Shown: positions 21,540 to 34,059, counted from the first letter of the stretch. The stretch: 64,000 bases of DNA from Bactericera cockerelli (GCA_024516035.1 CM044960.1:17368183-17432182); one strand, 5' to 3'. Notes: generated by a model not told the origin, from the sequence alone. Made by a program: numbers and translations.

Positions 21540-21857
21540 GATGCCTCTTCCCGAACCTACTGGGGGTCGGTACTGTTCAACCTCTTTCTTATGATTGAGG
21601 TTGGTTGGTTCTGGCACTCCGAATACCTCCATTCTTTACGGATGAATGTTCTTCCTGATGAAAATATTTAAGGTTGGTTAGTATAGATTGACAAAGACAA
21701 TAACCCCGCGTTTAAGGTGGGACATTTAGAAAAAGATTAGTGTTGTATAGCCTCTTTTAGACGCTTGTGGTCCAACGATTTCTCGCTTGTGGTCCAACGA
21801 ACTCGGGATCTCTGGACCAAGGGCAGTTGTCACAACCGTTACGCCACGGAGGCTGTT
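21540..21857 (-). repeat. tRNA-headed SINE with RTE-like tail
   Basis: Read on the minus strand from 21857, CAGCCTCCGTGGCGTAACGG forms a tRNA-like A-box and GAGATCCCGAGTTCG the B-box region, as in the full-length copy at 34075. At the other end GGTATTCGGAGTGCCAGAAC followed by CAACCAACCTCAATC matches that copy's tail. The middle is diverged. A 17-bp direct repeat (CGCTTGTGGTCCAACGA at 21761 and 21784) interrupts the head just after the B-box. Confidence 0.65.
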
Positions 21858-22385
21858 TACCTACATAATTATGTACATAGTACAATAGTACATACGTACA
21901 TTGTGAAATTTTGGGGACAAAACATTTTATTCAAGGTGAACGCAATCCTGACGAGTCTTAAAATATCACAAATATCTTTAGTAAAATGCTAATAACCACT
22001 AAAATAAGGTAACAGCTGAGGAATTTCAACAGGACCTAGTTATCATACTAAAATTGACTACCTGTGACCAAAGGCTATAAATTATAAAAAGGTATGACGA
22101 AGACATTTTTCCTTCTGGAACTTTACGTGGTTCCCAACAGGGATTAACTTATTTCAATTTATGAATGTCTATTATAGTATGTCTGGTGCAGTAAAAACTA
22201 GTAACACATTGTAAAGTATATCAGACAAGACCTTCCAACATATTATCACTATAGGAAGAATTTTTTAATTCCTCATTCCCAGAATAGGGTGAGGATTTTG
22301 TACCCGAGAATTCGCCACGGACCGTTTATCATAGAGATCAGGTTGAATACAGGGTCTGAATAAAATATCAGAGCTCTCAGCTTAC

Positions 22386-22456
22386 CTAGATAGTTGTTGT
22401 TGTTGTAATCATCTTGGCTACAGCGGCGGGGGTGTGATGGTTTCCAGCCAACTTGA
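22386..22456 (-). CDS. Weak candidate exon (minus strand)
   Basis: A polypyrimidine-AG acceptor (TTTTTTCCACTCAAG) is followed by an open frame containing GWKPSHPRRCSQDDYNNNNY and then by a donor, CTAG|GTAAGC. The GTT microsatellite encodes the Asn run. No homology is recognised, and a short open frame with chance splice signals remains the simpler explanation. Confidence 0.15.
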
Positions 22457-22507
22457 GTGGAAAAAACTGGCACGTTCTAATTTTCAAGGCATTTCAACTA
22501 CCTAGAA

Positions 22508-22620
22508 AATAGTACACTCAGGCTGGGTGAGATTAATTTGAGTAGCTGGTTTGTGAGTTTCTAGCTAATGAAAGGTAGAACCTCCTGTCGTGATATGACC
22601 ATGCAATTGAATATACAATT
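22508..22620 (+). repeat. SINE body fragment
   Basis: GGCTGGGTGAGATTAATTTG, then GAGTAGCTGG, TGTGAGTTTCTAGC and TGTCGTGATATGACCATG match the shared SINE body. No head is detectable. Confidence 0.65.
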
Positions 22621-22639
22621 TAGAAATAGGAGATACCAC

Positions 22640-24000
22640 GATCACTTAGAGAGACTTCGCTAGCTCTACAATAATTCTCACATTTCTGACAGAACCCCTG
22701 CTTCTGATTTGTAAAATATCACAAGCAATTGTTACTGTGATACCTGCTTCTGTACAACACTGTACACTATTCTAAATTGTTACTACGTTGTAGTGACACC
22801 ATTTATGACACTTTATTGTTGGCCAAAGTGTCCTGAGCCACTTCATCATCTTTCTCTTCTTTGTCCACATGTTTCCTTCTTCCTTTTCTCGCTCATTTTT
22901 CATAGAACCATACTTTACAACAGCTCTCCTTACGACAAAATGAAATGAGATCGCCTTTTCTTCTCCATCCCACAGCCAGCATTGTGCCAGTGTGGACCAG
23001 GAGCATTATTATTATGTTGTGCAGCTATTTCCTGAAGATATTATTTTCACAAGTTATGTATGTGAGTTGATAGCTTACTGTTCAGTGGTGTAGTCAGTAA
23101 ATCTAGTCAACAGCTTCAGAAAATTGATTTGTGTTTATTGTTATTTTTGATTGATCTGATCGTCCTTTCGAAGAAATTTTGGTTTAAAATTCAAGTTTAT
23201 GACTTTCTTCAAACAAACCGACCTTTGATTTAAATTTATTTTCTTCATGGGAAATGTAGTTAAAGCAGAAAAATATCTTGCTATCAGCATTTTGACGGTA
23301 ATCAATAATAATTGATCATCAGTGTTAATCTTAATATCAATCCCTGGTTCATCTGGTTGTCACTCAATCATGAAGAGAGCCCCGGTATCTCCACCACTGG
23401 CGTCCCATAGTGGTGCGATGGTGTCGTACAGAAGGTAATAGCTTTCAGTGTACTTCATGTGCCATTCTTCTCGGATTTTATGACCATTATTCTCTCAGTG
23501 GAGAGATATTGTTGCTCTATTCACTCTGGCGACCACTGATCCCACTATCCAGTAGGTAAAAGTGATTTCCACAGTGGAACATATTTCTTACTAGCACAAT
23601 TCTGGTGCTTTGTCTCGCAATGGATATTTTTGAAACTTTGAACAATCTTTCTATGCAAAGATATTCTTATCAAGCGAAAAGCTATGTGCAAAGTAACAGC
23701 TTTTTTAATTTTAATAAATACAAGATAACAAAAAAACAATGAAGATATTAACTATCTACTGTCGGAAATAATATAGACAATGAAGGACCTTTATTATTGA
23801 ACTTTTACTTTCCTTTAAAAAAAAAAAAAAAACAAAGAAAATTTAATTATTTTTGGTAGGTACCCTGTATGTGTATGTGATACAATAAATTTTATCACTA
23901 AAACATAATGAGAACACAATACTTTACTCCAACATATTACACTTGATATACATATGTATATTAGGTATGTTGAGAATAACATAATATTTTAATATTATGC
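22640..24000. other. Unannotated DNA
   Basis: No coding exon is recognised. A poly(A)-like run lies at 23815-23832. Otherwise the sequence is mixed AT-rich. Confidence 0.35.
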
Positions 24001-24056
24001 TATCTATGTTCTCCACTTCCAGTAGTTCATCAGGATTAAGTTCTTTGTCATCCCGG

Positions 24057-24196
24057 ATGACACGTCACGTCTTGAGTGTATTTATTTTGTTTATAATACT
24101 ATGCACTGTGTGTATGGAAGGTGCACCAAATATCGACCCCAGCAGTGAGCAGCCTGATCATCAGAGTTGCGGATTCTTAACCGGTAGTTCAACTCG
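24057..24196 (+). CDS. Candidate first coding exon of a secreted peptide
   Basis: ATG at 24057 opens 46 codons plus two bases ending at a donor, CTCG|GTAAAT (24196/24197). The peptide begins MTRHVLSVFILFIILCTVC and then EGAPN, a good signal peptide (basic n-region, ~14 hydrophobic residues, small residues for cleavage). It continues with an acidic stretch containing SSEQPDHQSCGF. A plausible acceptor (TTCTCCACTTCCAG) lies at 24009-24022, so the exon may begin at 24023 with a short 5' UTR. A Met at 23997 is also in frame. This layout is common in insect neuropeptide and other small secreted precursors, but I cannot name the family and see no downstream exon. Confidence 0.38.
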
Positions 24197-24416
24197 GTAA
24201 ATTTTAGTCAGTACTTTTAGTAAATTTTAGTAAGGAGACTTTCAGTAATTTTGACATTACTCTTGTGATTTGAGAATTATTTTAACATGATGTCTTTTTT
24301 ATGGCTTTCCTTATTTGGAATACTATTCAGTCTTGTAAAGCATAAGATTTGCTAATAATTATATGATTTTTAACTTACCAACCAAACTGTTACAAATTTT
24401 CATTCATAGGGTGGCG

Positions 24417-24570
24417 TCATCGTGAACGTTGGTAGCCAGACAGTGGAGGAATGACTCAGCAATTCTACCACCACTGTCTTTAGAAGGATGCTAATAATTG
24501 ATAAGGGCCCCCAAAACCAAGCCAATGCTGGTCTACTCCCTGTTTATAGTCCCCTAGCCAGACTTACAAA
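24417..24570 (+). repeat. Interspersed repeat, copy 1
   Basis: GGTGGCGTCATCGTGAACG through GGTCTACTCCCTGTTTATAG and CCAGAC is about 80% identical by eye to 62620-62770. A single 38-bp tail unit is present here, versus three there. In one frame both copies encode related residues (GGVIV, GSQTVEE, VF-R, DKGPQNQ-NAGLLPV), with one stop in this copy. Confidence 0.65.
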
Positions 24571-24599
24571 TTACACCTTGATAATAACATTTCTTGCAA

Positions 24600-25770
24600 T
24601 GATAATATCGAAAACATTATTATGTATGCAAGTATCATTATGTATCAAATAGGAAAAAAAAATGACACGAAAAAAAAAGCCATATTTGGTACCCTTGCAT
24701 TATTCGCCTCGAAAAAAATCAAGAAGCAAAGACGTGTTATCTGAGTGAGTGAGTAAGTAAGGACGACGTACATCACCAGAAGCTCTATTTCCCCATCATT
24801 TTCATCTGTTTTAATGTATTTATGTCTTTTATTTCTTTTGTTCTTCAAGATTTCAATCGTAAAAGAATACAATATACCTTGTTTATGTTGAAACTTGTGA
24901 TTTGAATATCAAAATAATACTTGATAGTTGAATCTCAGTAAGATTTTATGTTCCACTAAGTCTGACGGATCACCAGAAACTTCTTGGCTCCTGTTCTAGA
25001 CGTGATGTTTGGTAATCTCGTCAGCTAATGAAAAAATCTCTATGCATACTGTGCATATCTATACATTTTTGTATTTTAAGTAGATAGTATGAATACAAAA
25101 TATTTTATTTACATCTTTTGTGTGTAGCTGTAGATATATGTATCTAAATATCATAGTATTCTTAATTTTTTCTTGATTTTTCCATGAAAAATTTACCCAT
25201 ATGTATTTTTTTTATGTAAATAAATTACCTATCAATAAAAAACCAAGGGTATGATAATTGTTTATAAGGGAAATAAAAATAGAAACTATCAAAAAATAGT
25301 CGAGGAAAAAATGAAAAAAATATAACATAGTACTGTCACCTTACGAACTACGGTAATCCTATAATTGGCAATAATTCTGATAGTCTGTCAAAATTGTCTT
25401 ATGTAGAAAAGCTGTGTACAAAAGATAAAAAAAAAAAATCAATGCAATATGTTTCATTAAATTGATCATGCAATATGAAAATATTATAAGCAGCACTAAA
25501 AGACATGACCGCACACCACCAGTACAGCCAACCCATACATTATTATCTTTATACAAAGTAAACGACTCTAACAAAATATATACCATATTCTACCATTAGT
25601 TTAGACTGGAAAAATGGATTCTGATTTTAATTTTATTTATTAAAAAAATAAAATACATAGGTATATACAAACATATCTCAATATCTTATCTTGGGCACCA
25701 TGAGATTAGTGGATGCGCCATTACTACAATTCACGATTTAACGTTAATAAAATATTGATGAATAAAATTC
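24600..25770. other. Unannotated AT-rich DNA
   Basis: Intergenic or intronic sequence. No exon or repeat family is recognised. Confidence 0.35.
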
Positions 25771-25791
25771 TGTTTATGATTTCAGGTAAAG
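25770..25791 (+). promoter_or_regulatory. Candidate recursive splice site
   Basis: TGTTTATGATTTCAG is followed directly by GTAAAGTT, so a 3' splice site and a 5' splice site are fused at 25785|25786 with no exon between. This is the form of ratchet points in long insect introns. The donor half (GTAAAG) is weaker than at 50459. Confidence 0.35.
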
Positions 25792-26219
25792 TTAAACTAA
25801 CTAGATGCTCTGCTAATTAACCACTTTCTGCTGAGATCCCCAGGTATTTACTGATGCATGGAAAAAACTAAAATCGTCAGACATTGCATCAAATTAGGAG
25901 AGAAAAAAAGTTAGAAAACAGAGAGGAAAGTAATCGAGAGCTCTATCTATTATGTAAGTAGTTCAGCTCATAATAAATTGATGCACTAGACACTCGACTT
26001 TGACAGATGGCGCAATAAATTTATCAGGTTTTGACAGACAAGGCAATGAATTGATGGAAATCTCAACAGGCCAAGAAAATTAGAAGAGGAATAAGAAAAT
26101 TAGGAGAGGAATTGTAATCCGCTCTGGGAAACTCTTGAGGAAGGTGGGTACAGAAGAAAATTATAGACTTCCACTGAATCGCGACCACACTACATAGGTA
26201 ATAATGTTTATTTAAGCAA

Positions 26220-26275
26220 AAGATACTGACAGGTATAGCGTCGCGATCCGTTAGTTCGAATCCCAACCAAAATTT
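26220..26275 (-). repeat. tRNA-like fragment
   Basis: On the plus strand TAGTTCGAATCCCAACCA has a B-box-like core next to GCGTCGCGATCCG. No complete cloverleaf can be drawn, so it is probably a SINE head remnant; the orientation is uncertain. Confidence 0.25.
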
Positions 26276-26579
26276 TTAACTTTCCTCATATACTTGAAAC
26301 AATTACACAAAAGCAAGTGCTGCAATAATGGGACTGGGGAAGCATAAATAAGTATTCAATATTATTATTTCAAATAAAGGTATACATTTATTGAAAACCA
26401 TAAATAAACAACAAATTTTGTTCCTATTTCTTGTGTACTTTTCGTGAAAAATTCAAATTGAAATGATATAATACCTAGTACAAATTCTATCGCTGTATCT
26501 TGATAAAAATTCTGAAAACTTTTTGCCAATTTTGATAATTTTATCTGGCTCTTAGAATTTATTGTAGACTAGTAATAGG

Positions 26580-26815
26580 TTAGCAGCGTCGAGCATGTGA
26601 ATCACGGTTCCTTCAGAACGAATTTTAAGCGCTCAGCGGGTTAAGATGATGGGTGACTTTAAATTAATTCTCGTGACGCTGGCTTTCGCCACTCAGGTGG
26701 GTGAGTCATGTGAGTAGCAGGTTGTGAGTTTCTAGCGAATGAGGGTAAACCCGTGTGATATGAACCAGGCAGTTGAAGCGCGTAAACCCCACTAAAAAAA
26801 AAAAAAAAAAAAAAA
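26580..26815 (+). repeat. Full-length 5S-headed SINE with poly(A)
   Basis: A 5S-like head (GAATTTTAAGCGCTCAGCGG, then GGTGAC) is followed by the shared body (GTGAGTAGCAGGTTGTGAGT, TTCTAGCGAATGAGGG) and the 3' end GCGCGTAAACCCCACT followed by a run of A. AGTAATAGG (26571-26579) and AGTAATGGG (26815-26823) form a target-site duplication with one mismatch, so both ends are defined. RNA polymerase III transcription from the 5S internal promoter is expected by family analogy. Confidence 0.78.
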
Positions 26816-26823
26816 GTAATGGG

Positions 26824-28780
26824 TCCCTATATATCTTACATTATTTTAAACTTTCATATGCTTAGCTACACCATTGTATAAAATGTAGGTATAAGGTGGA
26901 GCTACTCACAGTTCGTACAACATTTATCATTTTGTCATTTTCGGTGATGCGTGAATTATTTATATTCAACTGCTCCCAGTTTTGAATTTCGGAGTTGACC
27001 CCAATATCTAGTTGTTAACTTTACATGTTTTACATTCTATTTCGCTGCATTTTATTCTAAGCGAAATTTCATATTTACTATTTTGGTTAAAATAGTGCTC
27101 GTTTATTGCTGAGAACTCTGAAAAGAGCATGTGAGCCTCGGCTTCTAGGTTCCAGAGACAACATTTACATTGCACTTGATGAACTATACACTACTGTAAA
27201 TGTGCTGAGTGAATTGTGACGCTAGATTATCATATACATAAATAACGAGTAATTCAGGAAGAAAGGAATAATAATTATACGTAAAGATAATGATAATACT
27301 CTTCTGGTGGTTTAATGAAAATCCAAATGCGTGCGCGAGAACAAGAGATGTAATCACTACACAATGGCAGAAGTAATCCTTGCCTACAATGCTCACACAT
27401 ATCAAGAGAACATTTCGAATCATTTTAATGCAAGAATAATTTTCTACACAAATGACAGAATTTGCAAACTTTTCCAACAAACATAATGTCGAAACAACAA
27501 AAAAGCAGAAATCCCACTACCACCACCATTGCAAAAGTTCCTAACTTTTGTTGTCAATGCAAATCTGACTTGTTCTATTGGGGTGGGATTCCTCTTCTTC
27601 CTATTTTCTCAGCTTCGATGGCCATCTCCTCTCATGTCCATTTTCCTGCTTCCATTACTCTGGCTTGCTATGTTGGTATACAATTTATAATTCTTCCAAT
27701 TTATCGACATACATAAATATACTTTACACTTGTCTAAACAATTACGTTTTTAACATTATTGACAAATTATTGTGATCTGATGTTATAATACACCTACAAT
27801 CCAATATACAATCACAATATTCTATTTCTATAGGTATAACAATGTACTAATATTGTGTTGTATGTACTACATACTAACATACCACACCATGTATCAATTG
27901 TATCGCTGAGAGTGCCTAGTAAAAGATAAGTCTCTCTCTCTCTCTTACTTACAAGGAAAAGCTTTTACTCCTCTTCACACAGTGATGTCATGTGATTAGG
28001 AATCGTATTGGGACGCATGGAGTGACTTATGTATGTGCTTTTTTATGTTCTTTCTTAGGAATTTTTTCCCTTTTAGGTTATTTTACCTATCATAATTCAA
28101 TATTAGTATCTGCATGATATTGATCGTAATTTTCAATGAGCTATTTTGATTTTTGGTCGTTTTCTTATGATAAACATCCATAATGAGAATGTGCGATCGC
28201 AAATGTTTAATTTTTTATTCAGGAAACTGTTCAAGTATGCCGAAGCGTGTTTTACGGGAAAGATCAAAGATGAAAGAAATACCTAACTCTTAGGTAAATA
28301 GAATTTGTGTTCAAATTTATTAAAGTGAACAATAGAAAAGAAAACTCCAAGAACTGACTCTTGTATTCATTCCATGTTGTCTTATTTTCGTATATCAAAC
28401 AAAGTTTAACAGTAATATTGTTCAAATCCCACATTCAACCCGTCTTAGGAGATCCTCTTCAGGTAAACCAACAAATTAAACAAAGAGCCAGGCCACATTA
28501 CCGGACAACATGTTACCATATTTTACGACTCCGATTATCAAACTGTCGTCTGAGGAGAGTGGCGCGGCTGGAGGTCCTTAACATGTTTATTGTCGCCTTT
28601 ACTTATGTAATTTTATTCGAATTTAGAGAGTTAAAAAAATAATCTTCGAAGAAGAGAGAAAAAAAATCAAATATTTTGACCCAAACATGTTAATTTATAC
28701 CCGCCAGGCCTGGACTGAGTAGAAGAGAGGAAATGAACCTGCTGCAACCTTATGTCAAGTAATTGTTAGTTATTTGAAAA
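26824..28780. other. Unannotated AT-rich DNA
   Basis: About 2 kb with no convincing exon. A (TC)n stretch lies at about 27931-27945. A GC-richer patch at 28480-28590 contains a CAG|GTAAAC junction at 28462. Confidence 0.35.
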
Positions 28781-28784
28781 GTTA

Positions 28785-28906
28785 TCATATTTGTGCTAAT
28801 CACTTTCGTGATATCACAACTACTCAAACTAGCTTTACTAAAGACTTGAACCACCAACCTCCAGGTTACAAGTCGCCGCCTTATCGATCTAGCTACTGAG
28901 GTGGTT
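28785..28906 (-). repeat. Short tRNA-derived SINE (123-bp family)
   Basis: Read on the minus strand, ACCACCTCAGTAGCTAGATC forms the A-box side and GGAGGTTGGTGGTTCAAG the B-box. The rest (GTGATATCACGAAAGTGATT, then AGCACAAATATGA) matches the copy delimited at 34621-34743. Confidence 0.7.
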
Positions 28907-28924
28907 CAATTGCTAATTGTATGC

Positions 28925-28964
28925 AATATATTGCATATACTTTTAATATATTGCATATACTCTT
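28925..28964. repeat. 20-bp tandem duplication
   Basis: AATATATTGCATATACTTTT and AATATATTGCATATACTCTT are adjacent. A shorter third echo lies near 28974. Confidence 0.7.
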
Positions 28965-29967
28965 CTTTTAAAGTCAATATACTCTTTTTTTAAAAGCGTC
29001 TCGATATGAACTTACCATTTGAATTGGATGTTGAACTATATAATAGAAGCTAGTTGTATTTACCATAATACATTCCATTCTATGTCCCTAGTCCATATTT
29101 GACAATGCTGATTTTCAAATGAACGGTCATGCCAGTTATCGACACAAAATAAATATTGCCGAATCTTATTTCTCCAATTTCACAAAATGTTAAGTCAATT
29201 TTTTATGTCATAAGGCGACGTAAGGTGTTCTGATCAAGAATAATACTTACTTAAGTCTTCAAAATTTCAACTGATCTGTGCTGGCTCCAGCCCTGATCAC
29301 CAGATAGTACCTGTCTTTATTTCTTCGTGTGATAAAGATGAAGGTTTGGGGCGTTATGTTGATAATTATTTGTTTACCACCAAGGTACTGTTGATGTAAG
29401 ATGTAATTTCTGTGTCCCCACTCTCCATACATAATTTAGTGTCCAAAAAAAGTATAGGGTTAAATGGTAACACATATCAATGATACTTCTTTGCATTAAT
29501 CTGATTATAATGATGATAGTGTCTTGTTAATGGCAGGTATGTCATATTATTTAGGAACTTGCTTGAAATGAATTCCCTGACGAGTGGAGAGTTTGTTAGT
29601 AAAATATTTTGATATTCAAAAAGAAAATTCTGTAGCATGCCTTCATGGACTACCTAAATATTTGGTTCTCTGAGCTCCAGACATCCTAGGAGAGCTCCAA
29701 ACTCTTTCTGCCAGGTGGTCTCGTCTCGTCTGCAGGCAGTTTTCCAGAATTTAGATAATCAAAAGAATCCATTGTCCTTTGAACACATCGAGTAATGTTT
29801 AAAAGTGGAAAAAATAATGTACCTAAACTGAAAGCATAGTCAGATTTTCTTCTTTTTAATGATATTGTATGAAATTCTTACATAAAAGAAAGTCTTTAAA
29901 AATATTTTGATTTTCTCTATTTTTGTTTGGGTACAATGAATACCTAATGTATGTACATATATATCAT

Positions 29968-30213
29968 ACTAGCAGGCTGTCGCCCGCTTTTCGGGCCGAG
30001 GCATGGCCGTGAAAGCAAAAAATCCTTTTTCGCCAATGGCAGGTGTTGTAGTGGGAGTTTCGAAAAATCCCGTCTTATTGCACATCTAGACTATAAGACA
30101 AAGCTACCTACCAAATTTCAGCTTCCTAGGACTTACGGTTTGGGCTGTAGAGCGATGATCAGTCAGTGGTCAGTGGTCAGTGAGTGTCTTTGACATTTAT
30201 ATATTAAGATTAT
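29968..30213 (+). repeat. Interspersed retroposon with GTCA-rich tail, copy 1
   Basis: Begins ACTAGCAGGCTGTCGCCCGC and ends with ACGGTTTGGGCTGTAGAGCG, ATGATCAGTCAGTGGTCAGT and TTTGACATTTATA. The 3' half matches the copy at 52368-52576 closely. This type of repeat is widespread in insect genomes. The class (SINE or truncated LINE 3' end) cannot be decided here. Confidence 0.65.
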
Positions 30214-33200
30214 ATTAAGGCAAGTTTGGCCGTTTGAGATTTAGTTACATGTATGGGTAAATATTTAGATATTTATAATACTGTAATTATTCTAATTTCA
30301 CCTGAGCAACTGAGCGAATCAAATACAATTTTCTTCACCAAACTAATAATGCGCCTTAAATGAATCTATAGTTTCCCTCCACCATTTCTTGCCTATTCTC
30401 TAGATATCCAAAGTTGTCATCAAGCCTACCCTGTAACCTGCACAAGTGAACAACCTGGACGTTTCAGGGATAGATAAATAACTTTATTTATGTTCAGAAT
30501 GAAGATCCGAATAATTTTATGACGGATTTTATTGCTTAACCGGAGGGATTCTTCCAAGGGGGTGTTTTTTCTTCACTTCAAAATTGATAATATTTTCATT
30601 TTAGTGGAGAGTTCTGAGTGTTCGGCAATGTCATTCACATCCCTGTGTCCTCGCTCCTTCACTGGTGGCTCTCTGGTTTTGCTCGTAAACTTTTATGGAT
30701 GCTATCTTGGTGTGTTGACGACCTGAGATTGACTTATAAGTGATAGCAGACAACCAGTATGTAGATTTTTTCACTGGACACTTGTCTAATCCAATCATAG
30801 AAAGTCTTCTTTTTTATCAAACACCTTGGCCGGGGTGTGAAGAACGCCTTATACAAAAATATATTGCTCATTGCTATTGAATGTCTACTATTTTCAAATT
30901 TATCTTACCAATATATTCCCAAATTCTTGTGTACTGTTTACTATACAAAGAGGAACGTAGGCTGCTAGCTGCTATACAAATAATAGGAGACGAGAGAGAA
31001 ACGCACAGAGAGAGGAAGGGACTTTTCGATTTTCCGCCATAGGCCGGGGACACAGGTCCACGGGAAGGCAGCTCATTAATCATTCAATTTGAAAATGTCC
31101 AGCGCTAATAAATTACAGTGTACCTCCGCCCTGGCTCACCTAGCTCACAGGACAGGCAAAGGCCACGGAGGAATAAGCTGTCAATTCATAAACTATGCAT
31201 AATAGACTAATACCAATAAGTTTAGCCTTTTGTATTATAATATTTGTTCCACTAATCCAGAATATTTAGCGATCCTATTTGTTTTTATTAGGTTTTTTAG
31301 CGAGACTGGTTTAATAGGCATAATGAAAATATTTGGAAAGGATTATGCAAAAATTAACATATTACGTAATCTCCGTATAATAATATTTTGTGTTATGATA
31401 AAATAGTTGTCTAGATACCTATTATTACCTAATAACATAAAATTAATAATAAAAAGTATAAACTAAATGAAAACAAATTACATATTATACCTAGGTATTG
31501 ATAGTAACTTTTCAATATATATTATACCTGCCGTAATTCCTTCAGTGATACAAAATAGAAAGTTACAATGAACTCATTAGCAACTATATACAATTATACA
31601 ATATACATGTAGGTATAAGTAGATATTAATGAGATTTACTGTAGTTAGGTGTACGTAGGTATTCATAATTATGCATTCTTTGTTAGGAATTTAAAATTAT
31701 ATGGAAAAGTTATTTCTTGAAAAATAAATGTGCTGCTTACTGTCAATCTCTGACTTTTATCAAAAGATTCTGTGTAAGCTTTCGAATCTTTTGAAAAATT
31801 ACTTAACTCTTGCTCCTTAGTTGCTAAAACAAGCCTTCAGGCTTACCAACAGAAACAAAAGAAAGAGTCCTTTGTCTGCGTTAATTCCTACTTAAGCTTG
31901 CACACAATTTTTGAAACTTTCAACTGCGAAAAAGTTGCAAGAGGCGAACGTGCCCACAAGAATGTGGATTATTGCAGAAACCCTCGCGAAACAGAGCTCT
32001 GACTAGTAGTGCCTGGATTGCAGTGTCATTTTTTCAACTTCAGAACTGCATTGTAGTGCATAGAATGATAAAATCATGCATACAAATGCATTGGAGCAAA
32101 GCGTGCTGTCTTGCTGTCTGTACAGAAGAGAAATGGAACAACACAAGCCCAGCACATGTATAAAATGAAACTATGATTCATCCTCATAGATATCACAAAA
32201 CCTCAGGCCATATCAAAAGTTTTGACAGTTGATATTCGTATTCAAAAGATTGTAGCAGAAATTAACATGCAAGTCATTTGGAATTTGAAGTTTGAACACT
32301 CACTGATGTCATCTGCCGCGCGATTTCTTTGAATCAATCGCCTCATTGATCCTAACAGGAACCGCGATCGTACATGGCGTACCTACCAGAGTGACATCCT
32401 TACATACAGAATACAGGGACAGAAAGTAGTCGGATAACTCGTTAGTTCATATCAGAAATTAAAGACATATCAGTTATTATCAGTTTGCTCCATGTTTCAT
32501 CATCACATGTGCCCATTCTGCGAATGACAAAGTACTCAAAATGCGAGAATGTTCTCAACTCTGACTATAAAACGCGGTTATCTGAGGTTGAGTTCTCATT
32601 TGCTGATTTTGTAGAACCCTTTACATGAGTAACATCAAAGCTGCGTTAGGTCTTGTGACTTGTCCTATTGTTATATCTGTGAAGCGACCTCATAATTCTT
32701 GTCCCATGTCTGTCATTATTCTTTATGATGCTGTGCAAGGAGTCTCAATAGGATTCTGGTGAATATATTCCTCGGCTCACTTGTGTATCCTCTCTGTAAA
32801 GAAAAGCCGCTTGCTAGGTCTCCCCAATCAATCACTTTGTTATATGGAGTTGCCATCACCATCACCGAAAGTTTGCATTCTGAAACGTTTTGATGTCTCA
32901 AATGTTGCACCTAGTTGTAGTATTTTTTTTATATTCTCGGCTTTATCTGATGAAGCCAAATTTTGCAAACTCCAAATATGCTCAGTGCAAATTTAAGAAA
33001 AACCAGCATGACGTGTTGGTATTATCAAACTTATATTGGACCATATAAAAGAGCATGAACTGATAGTGATGGCTAGTCACAGAAATCTCTTAATAGGTTA
33101 GGTGGAAGAGCTGCTTTGTACTTCAAGGAGAAGTCTGCCATGTAAAAGAAAGCCACAAATGTCGGGGTAATTTTATTGGACACTCTAGTCTCATCCGACA

Positions 33201-33841
33201 GGTTGCAAATGCAACTGAGATAATTCTAATTATGATCATTATAATTTTAGTCTTCATTAAACAAGTTCTTTCTTCCTTATGAGAAAACGTATAGGTGTGC
33301 CTTCAAGTCGAAAATTATGCACTCCAAATGTTTTCACACTGGGTTTGCAATACATATTTCAATTCATAACCGCGACAGTGGCTCCACTTTCTCTTTTCAT
33401 TAAAAGCTTCTGTCATTCTTTTTGTGCCTTGGTTTGGCCCAAGCAACATTCGTTCAGACAGTGAGTGCATCATTACACAATATATCACCGCATCTTAAGC
33501 CTCGCGATCATAAAACTAAAGAGAAGAAGCACCGAGATAATTAAGAAGAGGGAAAATAAGATAAAAATCTCAAAGAGTTTCTATAATTTTAATTTGTTCT
33601 CTTAACCGCAAATTTGTGGTTTCCAAGTTGCACGAACCACTGCATGGTGGTCCCACTGCACAGAATTCTGTGTTGGGAGATTATGTTTGAGTGATCCCTA
33701 GGAGGAGATGTGCAGGCGTGCAGTGAAATGACCTTAGAATCGATTTTCCGACAGTGTAAAGTTTTCCGTATGACCTACAACATAAGTACATACCTTTCAT
33801 TCATTAAATTTAGACTAATTTTTTTTATAGATACATGTAAT
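30214..33841. other. Unannotated DNA with GC-richer islands
   Basis: About 3.6 kb without a recognised gene. A GC-richer island at 31000-31190 includes homeodomain-like ATTAATCATTCAATTTG, which could be conserved non-coding DNA. Between 32480 and 33470 several frames are unusually open on the minus strand (for example GATVAVMN and VKTFGVHNFRLEGTP) with scattered stops and shifts, possibly a decayed gene. Confidence 0.35.
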
Positions 33842-33912
33842 GGTGCGTCCACATTATGTCGATCGACAGTTTTAATACTCCAAAGCCTCGATCGACATAA
33901 TGTGGACGTACC
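33842..33912. repeat. 25-bp inverted repeat hairpin
   Basis: GGTGCGTCCACATTATGTCG then ATCGA (33842-33866) pairs with 33888-33912 around a 21-base loop with one mismatch. It is a miniature foldback or MITE derivative, or conceivably a transcribed hairpin. Confidence 0.8.
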
Positions 33913-34059
33913 TTAAAACTTGGACTACAATTTTTTTTCAATAGATATAGACAAGTTGTAGATTTCTATATCATTGCCAAAGCTCATCTAGTCTAGGTTA
34001 ATTACCATACGTAGACAATTGTCTTTGAATTTTCCTTTCTCAAGATTTTTCACTGTAAT

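Noticed and set aside
32480..33470. Cluster of half-open minus-strand frames as a gene
   Set aside because: Frames shift and stop repeatedly, and I could not assign a family or splice sites. At most a very old pseudogene, so it is mentioned only in the stretch note.
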